In this document: piece after piece, positions 53,711 to 61,735 of the stretch
Layout of the letters: every line of letters starts with the position of its first letter
How positions within the stretch are numbered: the stretch's first letter is position 1
Assembly (NCBI GenBank): GCA_046295455.1
Contig: JBKBNI010000011.1
Location: 7,398-71,397, forward strand
Direction of reading: 5' to 3'
Origin: Thermaurantimonas sp046295455
GTDB taxonomy: Bacteria; Bacteroidota; Bacteroidia; Flavobacteriales; Schleiferiaceae
DNA: 64,000 nucleotides
Made by a program: the position numbers and the translations under genes
Notes under the pieces: model-generated
What the model saw: only the letters and a program-made list of their open reading frames with translations
The model's database searches: none
Told to the model about the DNA's origin: nothing

Positions 53711-53720
53711 ACCGGGGCGC

Positions 53721-55184
53721 TTACAAATGGTTGAAATAGTCTATAATAACCTGTTTGTCGTCGAAGGGGTACTTTACTCCCTTGATCTCCTGGTATTTCT
53801 CATGTCCCTTTCCCGCAACGAGGACGATGTCTCCCTTGGCGGCAAGGCTGAGAGCCAATCGGATAGCTTCTCTGCGATCGGGAATCTTATGGCATTTACG
53901 ACGCAGGTGGAGGTCTATTCCTGCTTCGATTTCGTCCATAATCTGCAGTGGATCTTCCCAGCGGGGATTATCCGAAGTAATGATGAGCCTGTCGCTCCAC
54001 TCGGCGGCAATTTTCCCCATTTGAGGTCGTTTTGCTTTATCTCTGTCGCCTCCGCAACCCATTACGGCAATGATTTTCTGGTCGTTTTTACGGGAATGAT
54101 TGAGGGTTTTAAACACATTGAGAAGGGCATCGGGAGTATGCGCATAATCCACTACCGCAATGCGATCATCCGGACCGGCAAGCGTCTCAAACCTTCCCTC
54201 TACAGGTCGCAGCGAACTGATGGTCATCAAAAGCAGATTTTCATCAGCGTTCAGCAGTGAGGCTGCACCATATACGGCAAGCAGGTTGTAGGCATTAAAC
54301 TCTCCTGTGAGCGTCGTGTACACATCCGCACCTCCTATGCGCAAGGTGAGGCCTCCGATAGAATTTTCAATGACTTTGCAATGAAAATCAGCCTTTTGCT
54401 TCAGGGCATACGAGTACTTTCTGGCACGCGTATTCTGTACCATTATGGAGCCGTTGCGGTCATCAGCGTTGTAGAGAGCAAAGGCTTTTGAAGGCAGTTC
54501 GTTGAATAATTTCTGTTTTGCAGCCAGGTAGTTAGCAAAGGTTTTATGATAGTCGAGGTGGTCATGCGATATATTGGTGAAAATGGCTCCGGTAATGTAA
54601 GTCCCTGCAAGCCTCTCCTGGTGTATCCCATGACTTGAGGCTTCGATAAAACAATATTCCACCCCTGATTCAACCATTTCTCTGAAATATCTCTGCAATG
54701 TGAGGGCATCGGGAGTGGTGTGTGTGGCAGGTCGTTCGTCGAGGCCGATCTGTATTTTTACAGTAGAAATCAAGCCGGAGCGATACCCCAATTTCCGAAA
54801 AGTCTCGTAGAGTTGGGTTGCGACGGTTGTTTTGCCGTTTGTTCCTGTCACGGCGACCACCTTAAGGTGATAGGAGGGGTTATCATAAAAATTGGAAGCG
54901 ATGATGCCGAGTGCTTTGGCACTGTTTTCCACATAGCAGAATGTAACATTCGGATAGCGCTCTTCCATATGGTTGTCGTGCTCACACACCACGGCGACAG
55001 CGCCCGCCTCGATAGCCTGCCCAATGTACTGATGCCCGTCTGACACAGTCCCCACAACTGCTACAAACAGGGAATCTTTCTCAACCTGTCGCGAATCAAA
55101 AGCGACAGAGTGCACAGCCGTATGTACGTTGCCACGAACACCTTTTAGATTTACTTTATAGAGGAGATCTTTCAGGTGTTTCAT
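53721..55184 (-). CDS. murE: UDP-MurNAc-tripeptide synthetase (meso-diaminopimelate-adding)
   Basis: MurE adds the third stem residue to the peptide. The ATP loop VTGTNGKTTVAT and the DNPRWEDP motif near residue 410 are visible; the arginine after DNP marks enzymes that use meso-diaminopimelate and not lysine. I chose ATG 55184 (487 aa), which overlaps the ftsI stop by four bases; a longer frame upstream lies entirely inside ftsI. No murF gene follows, as usual in the phylum. Confidence 0.96.
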   Translation of the reverse strand: MKHLKDLLYKVNLKGVRGNVHTAVHSVAFDSRQVEKDSLFVAVVGTVSDGHQYIGQAIEAGAVAVVCEHDNHMEERYPNVTFCYVENSAKALGIIASNFYDNPSYHLKVVAVTGTNGKTTVATQLYETFRKLGYRSGLISTVKIQIGLDERPATHTTPDALTLQRYFREMVESGVEYCFIEASSHGIHQERLAGTYITGAIFTNISHDHLDYHKTFANYLAAKQKLFNELPSKAFALYNADDRNGSIMVQNTRARKYSYALKQKADFHCKVIENSIGGLTLRIGGADVYTTLTGEFNAYNLLAVYGAASLLNADENLLLMTISSLRPVEGRFETLAGPDDRIAVVDYAHTPDALLNVFKTLNHSRKNDQKIIAVMGCGGDRDKAKRPQMGKIAAEWSDRLIITSDNPRWEDPLQIMDEIEAGIDLHLRRKCHKIPDRREAIRLALSLAAKGDIVLVAGKGHEKYQEIKGVKYPFDDKQVIIDYFNHL

Positions 55185-57199
55185 TGATTGTAGCTTTTGA
55201 GTTCGATCATCATTGATTTTGAAATCAGGGTGTTGGGCTGGGGATATTGCCATGCTATTCTGCCGGCACCCAAGGCGCTCACGCGATATCCTTCGTTTTC
55301 CAGTGCAGAGATTGCAAGCGATACTGGCATTCCGATGAGATCGGGCATGGTGTGAGCAGCGAGCTTTTTGCGGATAAATTCTTGTTTTTGGTGTACTGCG
55401 GATTCCCACTGGTCAGGGCGAACCACATCGGAAAAGGCAATTGACCGCTCACCCGGGGTAAGGCTCATCACCGCTTGAGCCGTGCGGGCAGCTACAGGGG
55501 CAGCTACACGAGAGCCGTAGTAGGCCTTATCCGGGTTGGGCTTGTCAATGACTACGATAATGCTGTATCTGGGGGCATCCGAGGGAAAATATCCCGCAAA
55601 TGAAGCGCGATACTTGCGGCTTGATTTTTCTTTCCAGTAGTCGAGCTTGGCTGTACCGGTTTTGCCGGCCAGGCGGACGTTTGGATCATATAGATGTCTG
55701 GCTGTGCCTTGCTTTACAACATTTGCAAGCAACACCTGAACTTTATCCAATGTACTTTGGCTGCAAATCGAGGGATTCAGAACGCTTTTTTCAAACTTTC
55801 GGACTACTTTTTTATTCTTCCGGATTTCTTCGACGATGAAAGGTTTTACCATTACACCGCCATTTGCCACAGCATTGTAAACGGCCAGCAACTGCAAGGG
55901 GGTAAAACTTGTCTGGTAGCCAAAAGCCATCCATGGAAGGGTGATGCCACTCCATTGGGTGCGATCATCAGGATGCGGAATCTTAGGGGGCGTCTCTCCT
56001 TTTATTTCGAAATTCAAGGGCTTGTGAATGCCTATTTTGTAGAGCTTATCCACAAATCGCGACGGGTTGTCCTTGTAGTTGTCGAAGACGAGCTTTGCAA
56101 AAGCCACGTTTGAGGATTGTTCAAAGGCTTTGGCCAGTGATATAACACCATACTTGTCAGCAGAGCCCTTTTCACTGAAATTAGCCTCTGTAACCACCCT
56201 GTCATAGAATGTGTATGAGCCATTGCCTATATCCACGGTGGTTGAGGTGTCGGCTTTTTTGTCCTCGAGGAGCACAAGGGTGGTAAGCAGCTTGAATGTA
56301 CTGCCGGGCTCTGAGCTTTCCCATACGGCATAGTTGAGTATTTCAGAATAGGTGCCGTGATCTGTTTGCCCCAGGTTGACCATAGCCCTGATTTTACCGG
56401 TGTGTACTTCCATGAGCACGGCAGTGCCATGATCGGCTTCATACTGCCGGAGGGCGGACAGGAGCTCATGATGCAAAATATCCTGCATACGGCTATCGAT
56501 CGTGGATACGACGTCATATCCGTTTTCAGGGTCTTCGTCCCATCCGTTGTTGATGGGTTTCCAGTGGCCTTTTGCCATGAGCTGCATCCAGCGTTTGCCC
56601 TCTTTTCCTTTGAGCCAGAAATCGTAAGCGCCCTCCAGCCCGGTCTGACCACGGTCGGAATTGCTGTAGCCAATGGTGCGCTCGGCCACTCCGCTCATTG
56701 GCATTTTGCGCACGCTTTGTTGCTCGATGATGAGACCACCTTTGAACTTCCCGTAACGAAATACCGGAAAAGTCTTAATCTGCTGCACGTCCGAAAAACT
56801 CACGTTATCCAGAAGTTTTACATACCGATTGCCGGAATTGCGATAGCTGTTCAGCAATCTCAGCCACTCACTCTTAGACTTGTCATATGATGCCAGTTTT
56901 GCCGCTAACCCATCGATCTCGCTGCTCCACACACTCTTGCTGACGGCCAAGGGATCAAAGTATATGTCAAATAAGGGCATGGAGGTAGCAAGCAGTTTCT
57001 GATCCGAACTGTAGATATTTCCGCGCACCGGAGCGATGGTGTGGTAGCGAATGATTTGCTGCTCTACAGAGGCTTTGAGTGCCGGACCCTCTACCCATTG
57101 TAACACCACCAGCTTATATAATATGGCCACAAAGGGCACCATTAGCAAAAGGGCCGTGAAATAAAGGCGGATATACAATCTCTTATTCAGGTCTTTCAC
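55181..57199 (-). CDS. ftsI: Division-specific transpeptidase FtsI (PBP3-like) with a PASTA domain
   Basis: This class B penicillin-binding protein crosslinks septal peptidoglycan. It has one N-terminal membrane helix (about residues 10-29), a dimerisation region, and a transpeptidase domain with the serine in SEPGSTFK near residue 296, SSN near 361 and KTGT near 512. A PASTA domain fills residues about 612-672 (MPDLIGMPVSLAISALENEG), which is common in Bacteroidota and absent from E. coli FtsI. The start is GTG 57199, overlapping the ftsL stop by one base. Confidence 0.96.
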   Translation of the reverse strand: MKDLNKRLYIRLYFTALLLMVPFVAILYKLVVLQWVEGPALKASVEQQIIRYHTIAPVRGNIYSSDQKLLATSMPLFDIYFDPLAVSKSVWSSEIDGLAAKLASYDKSKSEWLRLLNSYRNSGNRYVKLLDNVSFSDVQQIKTFPVFRYGKFKGGLIIEQQSVRKMPMSGVAERTIGYSNSDRGQTGLEGAYDFWLKGKEGKRWMQLMAKGHWKPINNGWDEDPENGYDVVSTIDSRMQDILHHELLSALRQYEADHGTAVLMEVHTGKIRAMVNLGQTDHGTYSEILNYAVWESSEPGSTFKLLTTLVLLEDKKADTSTTVDIGNGSYTFYDRVVTEANFSEKGSADKYGVISLAKAFEQSSNVAFAKLVFDNYKDNPSRFVDKLYKIGIHKPLNFEIKGETPPKIPHPDDRTQWSGITLPWMAFGYQTSFTPLQLLAVYNAVANGGVMVKPFIVEEIRKNKKVVRKFEKSVLNPSICSQSTLDKVQVLLANVVKQGTARHLYDPNVRLAGKTGTAKLDYWKEKSSRKYRASFAGYFPSDAPRYSIIVVIDKPNPDKAYYGSRVAAPVAARTAQAVMSLTPGERSIAFSDVVRPDQWESAVHQKQEFIRKKLAAHTMPDLIGMPVSLAISALENEGYRVSALGAGRIAWQYPQPNTLISKSMMIELKSYNQ

Positions 57200-57546
57200 T
57201 ATTTTGTTTTGTTTAAGATTTTACCGTTTTTATCGGCTACAATCATCACCGGAGGCTCACTGCTCTCGACCAGACCGATCGCCTCGGCCCGTTGTTTCAC
57301 CTTACTTCGCATGCTTAGCTTCATGAGCTTAGACCGGGTTTCAGTAAATTCCGAATTCAGGTCCTTGACCGTCGACTGCAGGGTAGCAAGTGCAAGCACC
57401 TTTTTTTCGATCATGTGGCCGCTGTAGATGCTGACCAGGGCCAGAAATGCCAGCCAAAGCACAAAGAACCTGTGGCGGTTCCAACGGCTGTCAGCCAGAA
57501 AACTGCCTTTGATGATTTCAGAGATTTTGAGGTCACGTGCTTTCAC
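57199..57546 (-). CDS. ftsL: FtsL-like divisome protein
   Basis: The 115-residue protein has one membrane helix (residues about 27-42), then a leucine/heptad-rich coiled coil (LATLQSTVKDLNSEFTETRSKL), the layout of FtsL. The sequence is not strongly conserved, so position between rsmH and ftsI is the main evidence. Its start overlaps rsmH's stop by four bases (ATGA), and its stop overlaps the GTG of ftsI. Confidence 0.85.
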   Translation of the reverse strand: MKARDLKISEIIKGSFLADSRWNRHRFFVLWLAFLALVSIYSGHMIEKKVLALATLQSTVKDLNSEFTETRSKLMKLSMRSKVKQRAEAIGLVESSEPPVMIVADKNGKILNKTK

Positions 57547-58460
57547 GACAGTTCGGTTCTTATGGCGGCTCTCAGGCGTGCGCTTCGAGACCGCGTGTTT
57601 GATAGGATTTCTGCTTCTTCAGGCTCTATTGCCTTTTTAGAGACAGGTCTCCAGGGAGAGAGATCATTTCCGTAGAAGTCTTTTTCAGTTCGGTCTTCGA
57701 AATTGCCGGATCGCATGAAAACTTTTACAAGTCTATCTTCCAGCGAATGGTAGGAGATGACAACCAGCCTGCCTCCTGGCTTGACCAACTCTGTGCACTG
57801 CATAAGCATCTCTTTAAGGGCATCGAGCTCTTGATTTACCTCTATGCGAAGCGCCTGGTATACCTGTGCCAGGGTATGGTGCTCGCGATTTTTTTTACAA
57901 AATGGCTTGCAGATTTCATTGAGCTGACCCGTTGTGAGGATCTCCTGAGAGGAGCGAGCCCTCACGATGGCTCTGGCAATCCTGCGGCTGTGAGGCAATT
58001 CGCCGTATTTTGCGAAAATTCTGCAGAGCTCGTCCTCAGGCCAGTTGTTCAGTATTTCGGCAGCTGTCTGCGGAGCTTCCGAATTCATCCGCATATCCAA
58101 AGGCGCATCAAATCGAAGGGAAAACCCCCTTTCTGGAGTATCAAACTGATAAGAAGATACGCCCAAATCAGCCAGCACCCCATCGAGCGAACGAACCCCC
58201 TGAAGTCGCAAAAAGCGCTTTAGATAGCGAAAATTGGCACGAATCAACGTAAACCTGGGATCCGAAAGTGCATTGGCAGCAGCATCCGGATCCTGATCAA
58301 AGGCAATCAAACGGCCGTGTTCGTTTAAGTGGCTGAGTATGCCCCTGCTGTGACCTCCCCCGCCAAACGTGCAATCGACATAGACCCCATCGGGTGAGAT
58401 GCTGAGCGCCTTCATTGCCTCATTCAGCAGAACAGGTATGTGGTATGCGGATGCTGTCAT
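57543..58460 (-). CDS. rsmH: 16S rRNA (cytosine(1402)-N(4))-methyltransferase RsmH
   Basis: RsmH (MraW) methylates C1402 of 16S rRNA. The SAM-binding phrases VYVDCTFGGGGHSRGIL and DQDPDAAANAL near the N-terminus, GVLADLGVSSYQFD and RLVVISYHSLEDRLVK towards the C-terminus identify the family. The length of 305 residues is typical. It follows mraZ by 12 bases and is the second gene of the dcw cluster. Confidence 0.97.
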   Translation of the reverse strand: MTASAYHIPVLLNEAMKALSISPDGVYVDCTFGGGGHSRGILSHLNEHGRLIAFDQDPDAAANALSDPRFTLIRANFRYLKRFLRLQGVRSLDGVLADLGVSSYQFDTPERGFSLRFDAPLDMRMNSEAPQTAAEILNNWPEDELCRIFAKYGELPHSRRIARAIVRARSSQEILTTGQLNEICKPFCKKNREHHTLAQVYQALRIEVNQELDALKEMLMQCTELVKPGGRLVVISYHSLEDRLVKVFMRSGNFEDRTEKDFYGNDLSPWRPVSKKAIEPEEAEILSNTRSRSARLRAAIRTELS

Positions 58461-58472
58461 TGGGCTGGAGCA

Positions 58473-58937
58473 TTATTTTGGTTCATCCTCATTCAGATCA
58501 CCCATTACATCTTCGGCTAGAGCGGCAAAATCAATATCCGGATTGTTGACCACTGATTCGTATGCCTCCTTGTTCCATATCTCGATCCAGCTGCCCATTG
58601 CATTGAGCACAATTTCACTCTGTATCGACGCGTAATTGACCAGGTCTTTCGGAATCAGAAACCTCCCGTTGGAGTCAATGTCCACCGTTCTCACTCCGGC
58701 GGTGTACATTCGGATAAAGTCATTGTTTTTCTTTACAAAGCGGTTGAGCTTGTTTAGCTTATTCATGATCTTATTCCACTCACGCATCGGATACAGCTCC
58801 AGACATTTCTGAAACACACTTCTCTTTAAGATAAATCCTTCCTCCAAAAGAGGCATTAGCTGCTTTCTGAGCGCGGACGGAAGAAGAATCCGTGCTTTCT
58901 CATCAGCTTTTAACTCATGTACCCCAATCAGATTCAA
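58473..58937 (-). CDS. mraZ: Transcriptional regulator MraZ
   Basis: MraZ is a ring-shaped DNA-binding protein of the SpoVT/AbrB fold that controls the dcw cluster. It contains two repeats (residues about 5-50 and 80-125), the first with HELKADEKARILLPSALRKQL and the second with DSNGRFLIPKDLVNYA. The start is TTG 58937; the following residues NLIGVHELKA match the family N-terminus. Two pairs of GTGGTAA repeats lie upstream, in keeping with autoregulation. Confidence 0.95.
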   Translation of the reverse strand: MNLIGVHELKADEKARILLPSALRKQLMPLLEEGFILKRSVFQKCLELYPMREWNKIMNKLNKLNRFVKKNNDFIRMYTAGVRTVDIDSNGRFLIPKDLVNYASIQSEIVLNAMGSWIEIWNKEAYESVVNNPDIDFAALAEDVMGDLNEDEPK

Positions 58938-58965
58938 GGATTTTTGGATTTATGTTTCTGATGCT

Positions 58966-58973
58966 CAAAGGTA
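58966..58973 (-). promoter_or_regulatory. -7 element of the dcw cluster promoter
   Basis: On the minus strand this reads TACCTTTG, a full match to TAnnTTTG, 29 bases before the mraZ start. The -33 region falls within the proximal GTGGTAA repeats. The element overlaps a perfect 16-bp palindrome (58970-58985). Confidence 0.55.
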
Positions 58974-58980
58974 AATATAT

Positions 58981-58997
58981 TTACCACATTTTACCAC
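58981..58997 (-). promoter_or_regulatory. MraZ-box-like repeat pair, proximal
   Basis: GTGGTAA occurs twice on the minus strand (58981-58987 and 58991-58997) with a 10-base period, as in known MraZ operators. The pair covers the region where the -33 element of the mraZ promoter would lie. Confidence 0.7.
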
Positions 58998-59080
58998 TTA
59001 AGTAATCAATTGTTGAAAAATTTTTGGTGTTCGACCTCTTATTTTACTAAAAATACCTGTTTTACAAGCCTAAACAATTG

Positions 59081-59097
59081 GTGGTAAAAAGTGGTAA
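59081..59097 (+). promoter_or_regulatory. MraZ-box-like repeat pair, distal and inverted
   Basis: GTGGTAA occurs at 59081-59087 and 59091-59097, also with a 10-base period but on the plus strand. It lies exactly 100 bases from the proximal pair and faces tpiA. Confidence 0.6.
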
Positions 59098-59266
59098 TAA
59101 ATTTATTTTCACTTTCGGATGATGAGCGCCGAGCGCGAATTGATTGGTCGGAGCGAAATGGCAAACAAGTCACACAGGTCAGCGTGAATTGTGGTATGTA
59201 AGAGGGAAGCGATTTTTTTGACAAACCGGTTTTTTTTTCCATACTTGCATAAAAAATTTACACCCC
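59098..59266. other. Upstream region of tpiA
   Basis: No gene is recognised. A T-rich run followed by CATACTTGC (about 59229-59249) could be a weak promoter for tpiA. No terminator is evident. Confidence 0.35.
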
Positions 59267-60028
59267 ATGAGAAGACCTAAGCTCATTGCAGGTAACTGGA
59301 AGATGAATACAACTCTTTCTGAGGGTATTAAATTGCTGGAAATCCTGATACATGCACAAAAGGAATCTCCTTTTAAGGCGCAGGTGGCCGTAGCTCCTCC
59401 CTTCACTCATCTATCTGAATTTCGCAATAAACTCATGAATTCATCCATATGCCTTGCCGCCCAAAATGTAAGCGATAAGCTTTCAGGTGCCTACACAGGG
59501 GAGATATCAGTGCTGATGCTTAAGGATCTTGGGGTCAAAAAAGTCATCATAGCACACAGCGAACGCAGGCAGTATTTCGGAGAGACCAATGATACCGCAT
59601 TGGAAAAAATCAAAACCATCCTAAAACACGAAATCCACCCGATATACTGTGTCGGAGAATCGCTCACTGATAGAGAAAAGGATCGGCACTACGATGTAGT
59701 CGAAGAGCAAATCACGGCTGTATTGTATAAACTGTCTGATGAAAAAATTCCGAAAATAACCATCGCATACGAACCTGTATGGGCAATAGGTACAGGCAGG
59801 ACAGCCACACCTGATCAGGCCAATGATATGCATTCCTTCATCCGCGATGTGGTAGGCAAGCGGTTTGGAGACGACCTCGCGGGTCAGTTACACATCTTGT
59901 ATGGAGGAAGTGTTAATGCAGGCAATGCCAGGGAGCTGCTGGCCATGCCACATATCGACGGAGCTCTGATAGGTGGAGCATCTCTGAAGACCGATGAATT
60001 TCTGTCTATCATTCAGGCTGCCGGATAG
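59267..60028 (+). CDS. tpiA: Triosephosphate isomerase
   Basis: TpiA interconverts glyceraldehyde 3-phosphate and dihydroxyacetone phosphate in glycolysis. The TIM-barrel motifs are AGNWKMNT (active-site lysine), AHSERRQYFGE (catalytic histidine), YEPVWAIGTGRTATPDQ (catalytic glutamate) and LYGGSVNAGNA. The length of 253 residues is normal. The next gene begins directly after its stop codon, so the two share a transcript. Confidence 0.98.
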   Translation: MRRPKLIAGNWKMNTTLSEGIKLLEILIHAQKESPFKAQVAVAPPFTHLSEFRNKLMNSSICLAAQNVSDKLSGAYTGEISVLMLKDLGVKKVIIAHSERRQYFGETNDTALEKIKTILKHEIHPIYCVGESLTDREKDRHYDVVEEQITAVLYKLSDEKIPKITIAYEPVWAIGTGRTATPDQANDMHSFIRDVVGKRFGDDLAGQLHILYGGSVNAGNARELLAMPHIDGALIGGASLKTDEFLSIIQAAG

Positions 60029-61288
60029 ATGCCACTTCAAATAGGGAATTCGTGGAAGGTCCCCCTCTTTGTAGCCGGAAGGCTTAGCTTTTCCTCTTCA
60101 AGCGGAAAAAGTTTTTCAGGTCCGGTGATTAAGCTGATTACAGTATCTGTGGCCGTGAGTTGCGTTGTGATGCTCATTGCCGTAGTCACGGGCACCGGCC
60201 TGCAACACGAGATCAAAAATAAAATTTACGCCTTTCGCGGCCACATTCAGATCAAGAAATATGTTGATGAATCGGACTTGCATGAGTCGGAAAGTATCCT
60301 TGTGGACCACACTCTCCTGACAGCTGTCTATTCCCATCCGGCTGTAGTACACCTACAAAGTTCAGGATACCGCACCGCCATACTCAAGTCGCCGGAGTTT
60401 TTCGATGGATGCATATTGAAAGGCATAGATGAGAACTACCGGCATGAAGCCTTTGCTCCTTATCTCAAAGAAGGCAAGATGTTTCGTAAAGTGAAGGGAG
60501 TCCAAAACGACAGCATAGTCCTATCGGCACACCACACCAGAGTGCTCCGCATGGATGTAGGTGACAGACTGGCGCTGTATTTTATACGCGAATCTCCCAA
60601 GCCCCCTCTGCTCCGATATCTTTATATTTCGGGCATTTATGAATCCGGCGTCGAAGATGTGGACAAGCAGTTTGCCTGGGTGGATCTGGACCTTATCCGC
60701 GATATCAACGGCTGGGAACCCAACGAAGCCGGTGCGTTGGAGGTCTTTTTGAAGCCCGGTGTCGATCCTGATAAACTGTCTGAGGAACTGTCCCTGCGGA
60801 TCCCATTTGACCTGCACGCTCTTCCGGCCAGGAGCGCTTTCAGACAGCTCTTTCAATGGATGGATTTGTTTGACATCAATATTCTGATCATTATCATTGT
60901 AATGGTGGTTGTATCGGCCATCAATCTGAGCAGTGCACTAATGATCCTCATTGTCGAGCGCACGCGTATGATTGGTCTCTTGAAGGCATTAGGTGCTTCC
61001 AACCAATTGATATCTAAAATTTTTCTGCTAAAGGCTGCTCTCATCCTCGCGCGCGGCCTCCTGGCAGGTAATCTTCTTGCCCTCGGATATGCCTGGCTTC
61101 AGCGCACCTACCGATTGGTGAAACTCGATCAGTCAGCCTATTTTGTGGACAGTGTTCCGGTGTATTTTGACGGTTCGTGGATCTTAGCCGTCAATGCAGG
61201 CACCTTGATCATCTGCGTGCTGATATTATTATTGCCTGCACGGTATATTTCCACCATCCCGCCGGCACGCGTTCTGAAGTTTGAATGA
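60029..61288 (+). CDS. ABC transporter permease of the LolC/LolE-MacB type
   Basis: The protein has four membrane helices with the FtsX-like layout: one near the N-terminus (about residues 35-55), a large periplasmic domain, and three near the C-terminus. The C-terminal core IVERTRMIGLLKALGASNQLI is the typical FtsX/MacB signature. In Bacteroidota such proteins serve lipoprotein release (LolC/E). No ATP-binding partner gene is adjacent. It starts on the base after the tpiA stop codon. Confidence 0.88.
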   Translation: MPLQIGNSWKVPLFVAGRLSFSSSSGKSFSGPVIKLITVSVAVSCVVMLIAVVTGTGLQHEIKNKIYAFRGHIQIKKYVDESDLHESESILVDHTLLTAVYSHPAVVHLQSSGYRTAILKSPEFFDGCILKGIDENYRHEAFAPYLKEGKMFRKVKGVQNDSIVLSAHHTRVLRMDVGDRLALYFIRESPKPPLLRYLYISGIYESGVEDVDKQFAWVDLDLIRDINGWEPNEAGALEVFLKPGVDPDKLSEELSLRIPFDLHALPARSAFRQLFQWMDLFDINILIIIIVMVVVSAINLSSALMILIVERTRMIGLLKALGASNQLISKIFLLKAALILARGLLAGNLLALGYAWLQRTYRLVKLDQSAYFVDSVPVYFDGSWILAVNAGTLIICVLILLLPARYISTIPPARVLKFE

Positions 61289-61294
61289 CCTGGT

Positions 61295-61735
61295 TCACCT
61301 TCCGGTTGATCCGAATCCACCCTGACCGCGTTCTGAATCAGGCAGTTGGCTCACCACCCTCCATTCCACACGGCTGTATTGGGCCACGACCATCTGCGCA
61401 ATGCGTTCGCCGGGTTGTATTACAAAGGGTTCCTTACCGTGATGAATGAGGATCACGCCAATCTCTCCGCGGTAGTCCGCATCGATGGTACCCGGACTGT
61501 TCAGACAGGTAATACCATATTTCAGAGCAAGTCCACTCCTTGGGCGAATCTGAGCCTCATATCCTTCCGGCAGTGCTATCTTCAAACCCGTTGGCACAAG
61601 CAAGCGATCTCCCGGGTGCAGCACCACCGGTTCACTCAGTTTTGCCCGAAGGTCCATACCGGCAGAGTGTAGCGTCTGATAGGTAGGTAGTGGATTTGAA
61701 CTTTCGTTGATAACAGAGATTTCTATTGAACTCAT
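61295..61735 (-). CDS. dut: dUTP diphosphatase
   Basis: Dut hydrolyses dUTP to dUMP, keeping uracil out of DNA. The five motifs of the trimeric type are visible: HSAGMDLRA, RPRSGLALKYGI, GTIDADYRGEIGV, GERIAQMVV and RGQGGFGSTG. The length of 146 residues is typical. Its start overlaps the flippase stop by four bases. It is convergent with the permease gene, six bases away. Confidence 0.97.
   Translation of the reverse strand: MSSIEISVINESSNPLPTYQTLHSAGMDLRAKLSEPVVLHPGDRLLVPTGLKIALPEGYEAQIRPRSGLALKYGITCLNSPGTIDADYRGEIGVILIHHGKEPFVIQPGERIAQMVVAQYSRVEWRVVSQLPDSERGQGGFGSTGR

Noticed and set aside
53727..54260. Plus-strand frame of 177 codons inside murE
   Set aside because: It is antisense to the conserved murE ligase domain and has no recognisable motif.
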